Shown here piece after piece: positions 12,057 through 23,906 of a stretch of 64,000 nt of DNA (position 1 is its first letter; the number at the start of each line of letters is the position of its first letter). The notes under the pieces were generated by a model. That model did not search any database, was not told where the DNA came from, and saw only the letters and a program-made list of their open reading frames with translations. The stretch is from Erythroxylum novogranatense. Lineage: Eukaryota > Streptophyta > Magnoliopsida > Malpighiales > Erythroxylaceae. A program made the position numbers and the translations under genes. Where the stretch lies: the NCBI GenBank assembly GCA_029891385.1, contig CM057233.1, forward strand, positions 11,349,460 through 11,413,459, read 5' to 3'.

Positions 12057-12164
12057 GTCCTATACTTGATTTGAGCTTAAAGAAGACATTTCTTCTGTCG
12101 ATGCTTTCATCCATTCTCCTTTAGCAGGGCCAGTAAGAGCCTCATTTACATTCCTTGGCTCTTC

Positions 12165-13291
12165 TTATTCTTGCGGAACAATCATATTAATTTCTCCTTC
12201 AATATCAAAACGACATCGGGGAATTATCCCTCGATTACTCCGTCTTAATCGAGGTTCATCATAAACAAATTCATGATTGATCTGATTGCTCCCACTTGGA
12301 TCAGTCATTATAGAGAATCTTTCTGTGGAATTGCTCCCACTTGGTTGAAGTTCCCTATCTTGATTCGTCATAACAGAATCATTCTGATCAAGCTACTCAT
12401 ATATGAATAGGTCCTTACCTATTTCGCCTTGCTTTGGAAAATCATTCTCTAAGAATGTTTCATCTCGTGATTCAAATTCAGTTACACCTCCATTACTTTA
12501 TTCACTAATGAACACATATCCTTTGGAGTATTCCGAGTATCTAATAAAAATACTTTTCCTCCCTCTTGAGCCTAATTTCCCATGTTTATGAGAGAGATCG
12601 TGAACAAATGCTGCACACCCCCAAGGTCTGAGACTTGACATATCAGGTCTCCTACCAGTCCATAACTCATATGGTGTGCTAGTAACTGATTTTGTGGGCA
12701 CACGATTAAGTACATAGGTGGTTGTAAGCAATGCATCACCCGAAAAGGTGATAGATAAATTTGCTTGGGCCATCATGGACCTAATCATTTCTAATAGTGT
12801 CCTATTTCGTCTTTCAGCGACATCATTTTGTTGTAGGGTCCTAGGAATTGTTAATTGTCTTTCTATTACTTTCTCATCACATAAAGCTTTGAACTTGTCT
12901 GACAAGTATTCTTGTCCTCAATTAGTTCGTAAAGCTTTTATTTTCTTATCTAATTGATTCTCAACTAAATTCATGTATTTTATGAAGCAATCGAATGCCT
13001 CCGATTTATGAGAAATCAAATAGACATGACCATACCTAGTATAGTCATCTATGAAAGTGATGAAATAAATTGCCCACGTCTAGTCCTTACATTCATTGGA
13101 CCACAAATGTCAAAATGAAATAATTGCAATGGATATAATGCTCGTGTTCCCTTTCCAAATGGCTTTCGTGCCATTTTACCAGCTAAACAATGCTCACATG
13201 TAGGTAGATCTACTTGACTTAGATTACCTAACAATCCTTCTTTAGCTAATAGACTTATTCGATTTTGACCAATATGGAATAGTCTAGCGTG
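12165..13291 (-). pseudogene. pol: Copia-A integrase (broken)
   Basis: On the minus strand from 13291 the zinc-binding part (CEHCLAGKMARKPFGKG) and the first core Asp (FHFDICGP) are visible at about 13225-13100. The middle of the core is disrupted around 12910-13050. The third part has QQNDVAERRNRTLLEM, giving the catalytic Glu, and LLTTTYVLNRVPTKS at about 12860-12690. A linker (SNRGIIPR) near 12200 leads towards RT. Integrase would join the cDNA to host DNA; this copy is inactive. Confidence 0.85.
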
Positions 13292-13774
13292 TCACAAAAT
13301 TGCATCATTGTTGTAATTACTAGATGTTAATAATGAATAACTAATATTATTATTTTCCTTTAACACATCTAGCACAATAAAACCATCCAATAAAAAACCA
13401 TGACCATAATTAATAAATCCAAGATACAAATCCATTCCACCACTATGGAAATTTACTTTAAAACCAAGTTTAACTAACATCAATACAGCTAAAAGATTCC
13501 TATGAATCTGTGGAGCAAATAAGACTTCATGTAGGATAAGAGGTTGCCCTCCTCGCATGTCCAATTTACATGTGCCAATTCCTTGTACAACAACTTTGGA
13601 ATTGTCACCTACATAAAGCCATCGACTTCCATATGGGAGTTTACGAAATTCAACGAAGGCATCATAATCCTTCGCTATATGGTTGGTTTCTCCTGAGTCT
13701 GCAATCCACAAAGGATGTGATTCAGTTAGAAACATAAAACAAGAAACATAAAACAAGAAACATTCATAGAACAA
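13292..13774 (-). pseudogene. pol: Copia-A protease
   Basis: A 160-codon frame on the minus strand holds the retroviral-type aspartic protease, with WIADSGETNHIAKD near its start and the copia-typical DMRGGQPLILHEVLFAP later. It is out of frame with gag, which ends at 13726, so the gag-pol junction carries a frameshift. The region before the DSG motif reads MFYECFLFYVSCFMF-like. A local direct repeat (AAACAAGAAACAT, about 13736-13765) may have caused the shift. Confidence 0.82.
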
Positions 13775-14607
13775 ATGTTTGTACTATAAAATTGTACCTT
13801 TTTGGGCTCGATACAATCTCGAGAAAAGTGGCCTTTGTTACCACAATTATAGCACTTTACACGTTTCATGTTCTTCTTCTTGAAGGGACGTTTTCCCTTT
13901 TTATGTTGATTCCATTTTGGCTCCTTGGATTCCTGAGGAGAGTGGTTGAATTTCTTATTCTTCTTCCACTTATATCCACCATAATGTTTGCGTTTCATAT
14001 CTTCGAGACGCTCTTCCTCCAAGATAAGATGCCTTATAGCGTCTTCCATTGTCTTGATGTTTTCATTATGAGTTAGGTGCATCTTCATATGCTCCCAACT
14101 TTGAGGCAATGAACGAATCACAGCTTGCACTTGTTGTTCATCAGACAATTCATAACCAACATCACGTAACTCACTTACCATGTTGAACATTTTCCTCAAA
14201 TGCTTTTGCATTGAATCATCTTGGCACTTCTTATAAGTGTCAAACTTAATTGTAAGTGAACTCACTTTGGTCACTGAAGCACCTCCAAAACGAGCAGCCA
14301 ATCTGGACCACATGTCCTTTGCAGTTTTGAACTTACGAAACTCACGCATGATATCGTTATCCATGCTACTCAGCAATGTGATGCGAGTTAAAGAGTTTTT
14401 TTTCCATAAGTCATACGTATCACGGTCCCATCTATGTTGGGCTGTTGTGCCCTCCTTAGGAACATTCATGGTTAGGTTTAATGGTTCTAGAGCCTCTTGC
14501 TCTTCTAGTACATATTGGATTTTCATACTCCAGATCTCGTAATTATCACCATTGAGTTTCTCACCCCTATTGAGTTCAGCAACTATATTCTTCGAAGCAG
14601 TAACCAT
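13726..14607 (-). CDS. gag: Copia-A Gag polyprotein segment
   Basis: This is an unbroken frame of 293 codons, the best preserved part of Copia-A. It opens with ATG and GEKLNGDNYEIWSMKIQ, the start typical of plant copia Gag. The central UBN2/gag capsid-like region includes DMWSRLAARFGG and MVSELRDVGYELSDEQQV. It then has a Lys-rich stretch and a CCHC knuckle CYNCGNKGHFSRDC at about 13855-13810. It would form the particle shell and bind RNA. The last ~25 codons after EPKKVQF overlap the repeat that breaks the link to protease. It probably cannot function, as the rest of the element is dead. Confidence 0.85.
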   Translation of the reverse strand: MVTASKNIVAELNRGEKLNGDNYEIWSMKIQYVLEEQEALEPLNLTMNVPKEGTTAQHRWDRDTYDLWKKNSLTRITLLSSMDNDIMREFRKFKTAKDMWSRLAARFGGASVTKVSSLTIKFDTYKKCQDDSMQKHLRKMFNMVSELRDVGYELSDEQQVQAVIRSLPQSWEHMKMHLTHNENIKTMEDAIRHLILEEERLEDMKRKHYGGYKWKKNKKFNHSPQESKEPKWNQHKKGKRPFKKKNMKRVKCYNCGNKGHFSRDCIEPKKVQFYSTNICSMNVSCFMFLVLCF

Positions 14608-14884
14608 TATCGAAACACTAAGTTTCTAAAATAAAAAAGATATATATATACACGTTAATGTCACATTAATCATTCATAGAGCAAATGATTTGATTACAAT
14701 TGCTTATGAAATCAAAAGTCCACAAATGTGTTCAATCATCATTCATACAACAATCGAATCCTAATTACTATACTCTAGATTTAATTCTTATATAAAATTC
14801 ATGTAAACATATTACATAAATATTAAAACCTTGTTCTTATAAAACCAAACAACCTATTGTATACCTATGAACAATCTATAGTAA
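14608..14884. other. Copia-A leader, AT-rich, no gene
   Basis: AT-rich DNA directly upstream (on the minus strand) of the Copia-A gag start, with a short TA repeat near 14639-14650. I see no coding or RNA gene signal. It is the near part of the untranslated leader. Confidence 0.5.
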
Positions 14885-15397
14885 CTAACCTACGCTGAAT
14901 GAGTTCACGAGTTCGCGTGAAACATTTTGCGAAGCTCGATTTACAATAGGTCTAACTATTTCCATTAGAAGACCTATAGGGTATAAAGTCCTAATTAACT
15001 CTCTTTTACGCATCCTTTTCATAAATGTCATCACTAACAAATTATAAGTCTTCTCAGGCATATAATTCCAGAGCATTTGCAATAGTTCGCCATTTGGTTG
15101 AGGCAATGTCGCAACCAAAGTCATGTACTTTACTTCAACATCCGTGTAATGTATACAACCTCCAAAATATAGCTTTTGCATCATGTTATTAACTGCAATA
15201 ACATGTTGTGTTAGATCATCTCCAGGCATTAAGCGCATGTTGACTAACTGCACATACATGCTGCTAATTCGTCTCTTCTGTGCCTCACATCGAATAAGCT
15301 TCCGTGTTTGCTTAATAATAGGCATTGTCCTGAAAAACAAATTTTCAGGAATCAAAAGAGCATATATAAAAAAATAACAAATTATTTTTTCTAACAC
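14885..15397 (-). pseudogene. Second gag-like fragment upstream of Copia-A gag
   Basis: A 170-codon frame on the minus strand. Its middle (PGDDLTQHVIAVNNMM, VEVKYMTLVATLPQ, MPEKTYNLLVMTFMKRMRKRELIR) resembles the capsid part of copia Gag of the UBN2 type. It does not match Copia-A's own gag just downstream. Its N-terminal part (YFFIYALLI) looks like read-through of AT-rich DNA. It may be a remnant of a second copia element or a captured gag piece; confidence in the family is moderate. Confidence 0.55.
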
Positions 15398-16479
15398 TTA
15401 GCGAACTTATGCTCATATATTGAAATAATTTTAATTTATTATTTTGTATTATATTGTTTATCAACAATATATTGAATCTAATAAAAAACTTTTAATCTCT
15501 AAGTAATTAGGCATGTATTTCTAATTTACCTTATAATTGAACTAATCAATTATCTTGGTTTAATTAGAAACTAATTTCTAAATAAATTAATTAAAAATTT
15601 TCATTTTAATGAAACAAAATCAAGATTTATCCAATTAGAAAATAAACCAACAAAATAGTTTATTTCTAAGGGTAATCTCATTTTCACTAAACAAATTAGT
15701 ATTGAGTTAATTAGAAAATAAACCAACTAAATTAGTTTATTTCTAAGGTTATTTTAACTAAACAAATTAGTTTTTTTAAATTGTCTAAGTAATTAGAAAC
15801 TTATTTCTAATTTAAAATATAATTGAACTAATCAATTAATTTTGGTGTAATCTTTTAGAAACTAATTTAATTAACTAAATTAGTTAGTGTAAATTAGAAA
15901 ACTAATTTCTAATTCTTTACGTTATATTATGTATAACTCAATTATGAATTTTAACACAAAACCTTTTATAATTGGGCCATAAAGTTTGATTAACTCCATA
16001 AGATCTTTCATAGCCCAAAAGAAGGGAGGGGGGGGAGGAATAGCCCAGAAACCTCAAATGAGCTTGAAAGCCCGTCTAGCTGATTGAAAGGCTGGGTCTG
16101 GCGTGATGCCGTTTTGCAAAAGGCAGGGTGCGTCTTCTTCCTAAGACGCACCCTGTTTCTGGTTCATTTTCTTTGTTTCCTTGAGTTTTTTTTCTTCTCC
16201 ATTCGGAAATCAATTCAATCATTATCAAAGGCATATATACAACGCAAGAAACACCCACAACAACAAAGACATCGCAAACTCATCAAACCATCATGGAGGA
16301 TTTTTGTTGTTTTTTTTGTTTAAACCCAGTCAAAACCGAGTCGTATGTATGTCTATGCCTGATTGAAACATCCAACAACCCAAAGGAAAGCCATGAAAAC
16401 AATGAAACCATTTATCAGAAAAAAAAATATCATGTTCTTGCGAATGTACGAGAGGAACTAGAGTTTATTCATTGTTTTC
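15398..16479. other. Copia-A leader: AT-rich tract, G-run and strong hairpin
   Basis: 15400-15980 is very AT-rich, with repeated words such as AACTAATTT and TTAGAAA. It is followed by a G-run (16025-16036) and a perfect inverted repeat (16124-16155). No convincing gene is present; the small frames at 16084-16484 lack any recognisable domain. By the TTTTC target-site duplication this joins directly to 29578-29742, so it is part of the leader of the minus-strand Copia-A. Confidence 0.55.
16124..16155 (-). other. Perfect 13-bp stem hairpin in Copia-A leader
   Basis: CAGGGTGCGTCTT and its exact reverse complement AAGACGCACCCTG are separated by only 6 bases. It lies in the RNA leader of Copia-A, where retroelements keep packaging and dimerisation structures. 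It is more GC-rich than its surroundings. A small inverted-repeat transposon remnant is another possibility. Confidence 0.75.
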
Positions 16480-16695
16480 TATAGGATTGAATGTAAATCA
16501 GGGATTTGGGATTTGTTAATATCTTCTAGGATTTGTTATCATCTATTAGAATCACATTCAACTGTTAAATATGGTAGGTACTGCATTCTAGGATTAGACG
16601 TCTCCCTCTTTGGAGGCATGAATAAAGCTTGTATATTTGTATATATATCCATCAATAATCAAGAGGCACTTAAGCCTAACAACTTTATTTTATCA
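16480..16695 (+). repeat. Copia-B 5' LTR
   Basis: 216 bp, same length as the 3' LTR and very similar. It starts TATAGGATTG where TG is usual; the 3' LTR starts TATTGGATTG, so the first G seems changed to A in both or in the parent. It ends TTTTATCA, immediately followed by the primer-binding site. Confidence 0.92.
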
Positions 16696-16707
16696 TGGTA
16701 TCAAAGC
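16696..16707 (+). promoter_or_regulatory. Copia-B primer-binding site
   Basis: TGGTATCAAAGC directly follows the 5' LTR. It matches the 3' end of plant initiator-Met tRNA apart from one base (usual TGGTATCAGAGC). Confidence 0.9.
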
Positions 16708-16760
16708 TATGGAGGGAATCTACTTGTTGAAAGGCAATCTTTTATCATTTATGCAGAGAC

Positions 16761-17936
16761 ATGGCAGATGAGAACATGTCTTCTAATACCTCTTCTATTT
16801 CTCGTGGAAGAAATATCAGCACACGTGATTTAACATCACCTTATCTTCTTCAAACTTCTGATAACCCAGGAGTATCTTTAGTTTCTTTTCCACTCACGGG
16901 AGATAACTATCATATGTAGTGGAGGGCTGTAACAAATGCTCTTCGTGCCAAAAATAAATTCTACTTTGTTGATGAGACTCTCCCAAAACCAGACTCATCT
17001 GATTCAGACTTGCAAGCATGGATAACGTGCAACTCCATGGTGCTTTCATGGATTTTCAATTCATTAGCCACTGATCTTTTTTCCAGTGTGGCTTATGTAG
17101 AAACAGCAAGAGAGATGTGGCTGGATCTTGAGGAAAGATTCTCTCAAGGAAATGCACCATGTATCAACCAATTGAAAAGAGATCTTGCCATGACTACACA
17201 GGAGAACCTCTCTGTTGCAGCATACTTTACCAAATTAAAAGGCTTCTGGGATGAGCTTGATTCATATTCTACTCTACCAAATTGTACTTGTCGAGTTGCT
17301 AAGGAGTTTGTTCGTGAATGTGAACAAGAAAAAGTTCACCAATTTTTACTTGGTCTTAGTGATGTTTTTAATACTGTTTGCTCTCAAATTTTAAGCACTG
17401 ACCCTCTTCCCACTCTCAATAAAGCATATGCTCTTGTGGCCAGGGATGAAAAGCAACAAACAATGGTTAACTCACGTATCCTTCCTGTTGAAGCGGCAGC
17501 TCTTCATGTTCATACCAACCATAACAACAGTCAAGTGTCAAAACCAAATAGTCGGTATTACTGTGATCATTGTTATCAGACAGGACACACTAAAGATCAC
17601 TATTATGAGTCAAAACCAAATAGTAGGTATTACTGTGATCATTGTCATCAAACAAGGCACACTAAAGATTGTTGTTATGAGTTGATTGGGTACCCTCCTA
17701 ATTGGCAGCAACGGTGGAAGTCAGATCGAGGTGTTTCGAACTCCAAAGGTCGTACAAATCAATCCAAAAATCGTCGTAATAACACCTACACAAACACCAC
17801 CACCACCATAACATCTATCCCATCAGATTCTTCTCCAATTCAAGGTTTGACAAAAGAACAATATGACCAGCTTATGTCTTTTTTAAATGTTGATAAACAA
17901 GGCAGTGTTGCCAATCTAGCTGGTAAGATTACACAA
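16761..17936 (+). pseudogene. gag: Copia-B gag with duplicated zinc knuckle
   Basis: ATG at 16761 begins MADENMSSN; the capsid core follows (SFPLTGDNYHM). It is stopped by TAG at 16917-16919, then continues in the same frame (WITCNSMVLSWIFNSL, AREMWLDLEERFSQGN) from 17010. At 17538-17681 a 72 bp unit coding SKPNSRYYCDHC...TKD..YE is present twice in tandem. The first copy has lost the last Cys of the CCHC knuckle (HYYE); the second keeps all four ligands (CDHCHQTRHTKDCC). The second unit runs into ELIGYPPNW, the normal continuation. Confidence 0.88.
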
Positions 17937-18224
17937 ACTCAAAACTCACAACATGAATGGATAGTGGATAGTGGTGCATCTGATCATATGACTGTTATGA
18001 AAACTAATCTTTGTGATATTCAATCATCCCATGATTCTTTACCTGTACAACTACCTGATGGTACTAGTCATTCTATTTCTTGTCTTGGTAGTGTTCGACT
18101 TTCATCTGACATTATTCTTGAAAATGTGCTTTATATACCAGAATTTAATGTCAGCAAGTTAGCAAAATAATTAAATTGTGCTGTAATTTTCTTTCCAACC
18201 TTTTGTGTTTTACAGGACCTTGTC
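17937..18224 (+). pseudogene. pol: Copia-B protease
   Basis: In frame with gag, HEWIVDSGASDHMT (about 17955-17990) is the aspartic protease active site of copia elements, followed by PDGTSHSISCLGSVRLS and NVLYIPEFN. A TAA at 18168-18170 interrupts the frame where a Gln codon is expected. The frame then continues through FPTFCVLQDL toward integrase. Confidence 0.87.
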
Positions 18225-19021
18225 ATGAGGAGGTTGATTGGAACGGGTGAGCTTCAAGATGGAATTTATTACTTCAAGTACATTTATCTATCTATTGCGC
18301 TATCTGCTACTATCGGTGCTACACCCTTAAACATATGGCATCAACGTTTTGGTCATATGCCTTTTGATAAGCTTTCTCTTATTCCTTGCATTTCTGCTTC
18401 TACTTGTAAGCTCATTAATAAATGTTGTGATGCTTGTCACCGACCAAAACAAAGCAGACTTCCTTTTCCTATAAGCTTGAATAGAACTAAATCATGTTTT
18501 GATTTGATTCATTGCGACATTTGGGGTCCATACAATACACCTTCTTATACTGGTGCACATTACTTCCTTACTATTGTTGATGATCACTCTAGAGCTACTT
18601 GGGTCTATCTTATGAACCGAAAACTTGACACGTATTTATCTTTAACAACGTTCTACAATATGGTTGAGACTCAATTTGGAATTAGGATTAAAGGAATTCG
18701 TATTGATAATGGCCTTGAATTCACTTCAAAATAAATGCAAGAATTTTTTGTTCATTGTGGTATTGTGCATCAATTAACGTGTGTTTACACTCCTCAACAA
18801 AATGGCGTCGTTGAATGAAAACATCGCCATTTATTGGAAGTTGCGCGTGCTCTTCGTTTTCATTCTAGTTTGCTTATCTCTTTTTTGGGGTGAGTGTGTT
18901 CTTACAACTGCATATCTCATTAATTATATGCCCACACCTATTCTATCCGGTAAGACCCCTTATGAAGTTTTGTTTTCCAAACCACCTACTTTCACACACC
19001 TACGTGTTTTTGGGTGTCTTT

Positions 19022-21910
19022 TGTAACATCCCACTCCCGCAAGACCCGAACCTGATATCGATGGTGATATCCGAGCCCGTGCCTTACGAGGGTGGTATGC
19101 TAGAGCAGTCAAAACCGTTCAAATACTCCGTATGATATTTTTATTTCGTTGAAAACACTCACATGTACGGAAATCAATAAACAACTTGGGCCAAATCTTA
19201 CACAAAAACATTTCAATCAAAACATAAATTCAGAAATCACATTTCAATGCAACATTTATCAATCTGGGCCCTCTACAATGATAGTACTATTCTGCAGAAA
19301 TTGTAGAAATACAAATCTTATACAAAAACATAATAGCACTAATGCAGATGTAAACTGATCCCGATTCGAACTCTGACTTGTAAGCGGTAGACATACTCCC
19401 GTGCCCAACGGGGTACTCTTCAATCCCCGAAAAATATTTGCAATGTTGGGTGAGTTTGCGAACTCAGTGAGAAACCATCATCGATGGTTCACCCAACTCA
19501 TGCATATACACACAATATATTACATAGTCACACAATAACACATTTTCACCATAACATAAATCAGACATCTCACAGTGCGATCGTCACATAATACACGCAT
19601 TCTCAATTTTCACAATACAATCAAGTGCATAATGCATGCCAATTCTGATTTTATGTCAATGTTGTGACTGAGCGTCAATACTGTCCCGATTCGGGCACAT
19701 TTCACAATTTTACAGTAATCGCATCTTAGGCAAGTAGGAGAGCCCTCAGGGTATGTACTACTGCCCGCTCATATTAGGGATAGGAGAGCCCTCTGGGTAT
19801 GCACTATTCCCTTTCGGCCTTAGGCCCTTTCACTGATAATCGAGCTTAAAGCTCTGATCACTAATTGCTCCAGTCACAACTATTAATTACCGATTTCCAA
19901 TCATGCCTAGCATGCACTCACACTTGCACAATCAACAGCATATAAATCGATCAATTCTATTTCTCGCATTCAGACATTTACTCATGATTTCAGCACATTT
20001 ATTTCACAGTTGCAAGCACTCACATTGGCAGACAATTCACACATTCATACAGCATTTAACACAGAAAGATTGAGGAACCAACTAGGTTACTCACCTGAAC
20101 TTCCGAGCTACCTGTCTGGAAGTCTCAGCACTGTCCGTGGAATTGTTCCATCGGTGCCTCTAAAATAATCAAATAATTACCCAATTACTAATGCACAGTC
20201 ACAATAATTTGATAATGCAAATGCCTTGAACAAAGATGTACTATGCTTATTCATGACCTTCCAGGTACTATTTCCCGTTTTCCACTTTGTTTTGTCAAAT
20301 TGTAACTCTCACTCAAATGATCACTAATGACTCACTTCCAATTCAACAACATATCACGGAACTCTCAAATTTCAATTCTAATATCCAGTCAATTCATCAC
20401 GTAACATCCACTAGGATATTATCACAAAATCAATAACTATACTTTATATCACATTTATTCTTTATGCTCAGTTCTAATCTTCAATAGCCTTTCTTTACAT
20501 TTAGGAACCTCATAATTATACTCCAATTACCAAAACAATTCTTTGGTTGCACTACAATCACATTTTTAACTGTCTTTCACTAATATTGAGATCTCAAAAA
20601 CCTAAATTCAAACTCTGATTCTTTTCCTCATTTGTAGACCTCTTTCTCTAGATCATAACGAATCAAACATCACCTCAATTGGAGGTCTACACCATTAGTT
20701 AGGCCTCACAAATCCAATTAAGTCCAATCAGAAATCTATCCCTCGCCGCGACCTCCAGCCATTCGTCGCTGCGTATAATAGGTCGCTCGCCGCGACGTGG
20801 AAGATGCTCGTCGCGGCAAACATTTTCTTTCGACTCGTCGCGACGTCCCGTTTGCCGCGACGAACGCTCGTCACGACGTCTACGCACGTCGCGGCGTATG
20901 CTCGTCGCGACTTCCAATTATTTTATTCTTCGCGACGTGCGGCCCTGGTTCGTCTTCTCCGATCGATTTTCCACCATTTCTCTCTCTAGAATCAGTATTA
21001 ATTCACTCCTAACTACCCCAATCACAATATAAATGCATAAATTCATCAAACAACATTAAATAAGAATATAAAACCATATAATTACCGATCGAGCCACAAA
21101 TCCTCAATGCTCCGAAAATCTTCTCCAAGCCCTAACACCACGATTCTCTCCCAAAACCTCTCAAATCTCCATTTTCCTTAATATTCAAGCTTTGCTTTGC
21201 AAGAGGAGAAGAAGCACGCAAGAATCGAACACCAACGATCACACAAGGAGGAAGGAGAAGAACCGATCGAAGGAGAAGAGAATCGCATGCCCTAGGTGAA
21301 GGAAAAGTGTTTTATTCTCTTCCAACCAAATTCAAACCTAAGGCATTATATACATCATAAGCCTATACATTTGCCACATATCCTTTGTTCAATTACTCAC
21401 AAAAATCTTTCTCTTTCCAAATTAATTTCCAGTCCAATTCGTCTCTGAATTTCAACGGCTTGACACATTAACTTCTAGAATCATATGCCTAATCTTTCGT
21501 AGCCATTTGACAGTCATTTCATTCCTACACAATCAATCAGTCTGCCACTCGAAAAATTTCCGGTCAGGACATTTTCTCCCAAATTTTCTAGAAAATTTCC
21601 GATGAGTCGCTATCAATTGGCATTCATTCAAATACTGTTCCAACTCAATAATTAAACTCAATTATTCCTCAATTCTCATTAAATCATAATCAAATCTAAT
21701 TATCTCATAATTTCACAATTCACATCATATTCACAATCAAAAGCCGGGAAATTGTCATGAATACATTTACTTATATGTGCATATGCTAAAAGGCTCAGTC
21801 CTCTACAATTAGAGGCCAAATAAATGTTTACATTTCAAATATGCAAATGCAACAACCTAGCCTGTCCCAATTTACCAATTTATCCTTCCCATTGGGGATG
21901 AGATGTTACA
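19022..21910 (-). mobile_element. Solo LTR of the Gypsy-A family with TCTTT target-site duplication
   Basis: A 2,889 bp unit begins TGTAACATCC and ends GATGTTACA, with TCTTT on both sides (19017-19021 and 21911-21915). It has no internal coding region. Read on the minus strand, its start (TGTAACATCTCATC...) matches the Gypsy-A LTR start at 6165. The conserved pair GCGAACTCA.../ACCATC-ATC-GATGGT (19452-19490), one unit of the GGGACAG tandem repeat and the CGTCGCGACG array are present in the same order. It presumably formed by recombination between two LTRs of a full element inserted into Copia-B integrase. Confidence 0.92.
20742..20945 (-). repeat. CGTCGCGACG-type palindromic array in solo LTR
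   Basis: About ten GTCGCGAC, GCCGCGAC or GTCGCGGC words are spaced 12-30 bp apart, among variable linkers. It is the same kind of array as at 7144-7311 but with more copies and different linkers, so copy number has changed since the two LTRs diverged. Small frames here rich in RRD/SRR simply translate the repeat. Confidence 0.82.
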
Positions 21911-23906
21911 TCTTTGCTATGCTCATGAAGTTTCCAAACCTCGTGATAAATTTCAACCTCGTGCTACTCGTTGTGTATTCGTTGGGTATCCTTATGGTAA
22001 AAAGGGGTATCATGTTTATGATCTTATAACTAAAAAGATTTTTGTCTCGTGCGATGTAGTTTTTTATTAAGAACAATTCCCCTTTGTAGCAGACATTCAA
22101 ACACCCAATTAAGATCCTTCTTTACCTGTTATTTCACTCCCTATTTTTGATAGTCCTGAACCGACAACTCAATCTCTCGATCCTAATATTGATACTGTCC
22201 AAGCCCAACCTACCAACAGTATCACACCGCCTGCTCGCCCCCAACGCACTCGGCGTGAACCTACCAATCTTCAAGACTATGTTCATCCATCTCACTCTCT
22301 GAACCAATCATCCTCCTCAGGTACTTTACATCCTTTATCTAATTTTATTTCCTATGATCGTTTTTCTCCTTCACACTTTGCATTTTTGGCGGCCATCTCT
22401 GGCATAGATGAGCCTAAAAGTTTTTCTCAGGCTGTTCAAGACCCAAAATGGCGTACAACCATGGAACCAGAAATTGTAGCTCCTGAAAGAAATCATACTT
22501 GGATGTTGACAGAATTAATAGCAGGAAAGAAACCAATTAGCTCCAAGTGGATATTCAAAATCAAGTACAAATCTGATGGTACCATTGAACGCTATAAAGC
22601 TCGACTTGTTGCCAGGGGGTACACTCAAGTTGAAGGTCTCGATTATCAGGACACCTTTGCCCCGGTTGCAAAATTAGTTACTGTTAGATGCTTACTTGCC
22701 GTTGTTACGATCAACAACTGGAAACTCCATCAACTAGATGTTCATAATGCCTTTCTACATGGTGACCTTCATGAGGAAGTTTATATGTCTCTGCCCCCAG
22801 GTTTTGGTATGAAAGGAGACAATCGTGTTTGTCGACTTCGAAAGTCTCTTTACGGATTAAAACAAGCTCCCCGAAATTGGTTTGCCAAATTCTCAACTGC
22901 TCTTCTTCATTTTGGTTTCATACAATCTAAGGCCGACAATTCATTATTTACTCTAACCAAAGACAACGGTTTCCTAGCTGTCCTTGTTTATGTTGATGAT
23001 CTCATTCTTGCTAGTACTAATTCTAGTTTGTGTCAGCAATTTAAACAATATTTGAACACCAATTTTCATATTAAAGATCTTGGTTCCTTGAAGTATTTTC
23101 TAGGTATTGAAGTGGCTCAATCTCCATCAGGCATATTTCTTTCTCAACGGAAATATGCTCTTGACATTCTCAAGGAATCTTGTTGGACCCCGAACCTTGT
23201 AGCGAAAATTAGAAATATGAAAATGAAAGTAAATGAGTGTTTTTGTATATAATTTGTGTTATAGATGAGGAAATGTGAATTATATATGGATGATGGGTTG
23301 AGAAGCCTTAAGCATGAATCATGTTTAGATATGTAAGATATTATGGAAAAGCAAGAGATTATGAATGACAAGATGCTATGGAATGTAAGAAATCATATGA
23401 ATTGAGGCTAATATTTGGATAAATTCCATATGATAGTTGAATTGTTATAAATGTTGTGCAATTAAGAAAGTGAGGATGGCATGAATGTTGAGTTTTACAT
23501 GTGGATAAAAATGTGTATGCTGATTCGAGGGAAATTAGGGAATGATTGAAATAGAATTGGCTAAAGTTTCCTTCTTTGAAGTTGTAACTTGTTCTTTTAT
23601 CTTTCCAACGAGAATAAACATACAAGTTTTCGAGATCGAAATTAAGAGTTATAGTTGATACAAGTTATGATGTTATATAAGATTGATATTAGTGACAGCT
23701 TTGATGACTTGTTTGAGATTTGTAGTTTTGAAGAACCAATTTAGTTGAGTTTTGAGAAGATTGTAAATTGAATTTGTTGTTTGATTATTATGAAGAGTTA
23801 GGCATTTGAATAAGTACATATGTGAAGATTATAAGTATATATATATGATGTTAGTTTGGATGTGAGAAGCTTTGGAAAGGGTTGAAGAGGTTTTGGGAAA
23901 CTCATG

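Larger units (their letters stand above)
18225..22070 (+). pseudogene. pol: Copia-B integrase, split by solo LTR
   Basis: HQRFGHMPFDKL and CCDACHRPKQ form the zinc-binding part (18340-18450). The core follows with Asp in HCDIWGPY, Asp in RIDNGLEFTSK and Glu in QQNGVVE (about 18813). Stops TAA at 18732-18734 and TGA at 18816-18818 replace expected Gln and Arg codons. The frame reaches FTHLRVFGC at 19018, is cut by the 2.9 kb solo LTR (19022-21910), and resumes at 21916 with CYAHEVSKPRDKFQ and FVGYPYGKKGYHVYD. Removing the insertion and one TSD copy restores co-linearity. Confidence 0.88.

Noticed and set aside
16084..16484. Overlapping small frames with hydrophobic starts (61-79 codons)
   Set aside because: No domain or codon signal; they lie in the Copia-A leader and overlap one another in different frames.
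20699..21012. Arg/Asp-rich small frames on both strands
   Set aside because: They translate the CGTCGCGACG array inside a solo LTR, are overlapping on both strands and have no counterpart in the other LTR copies.
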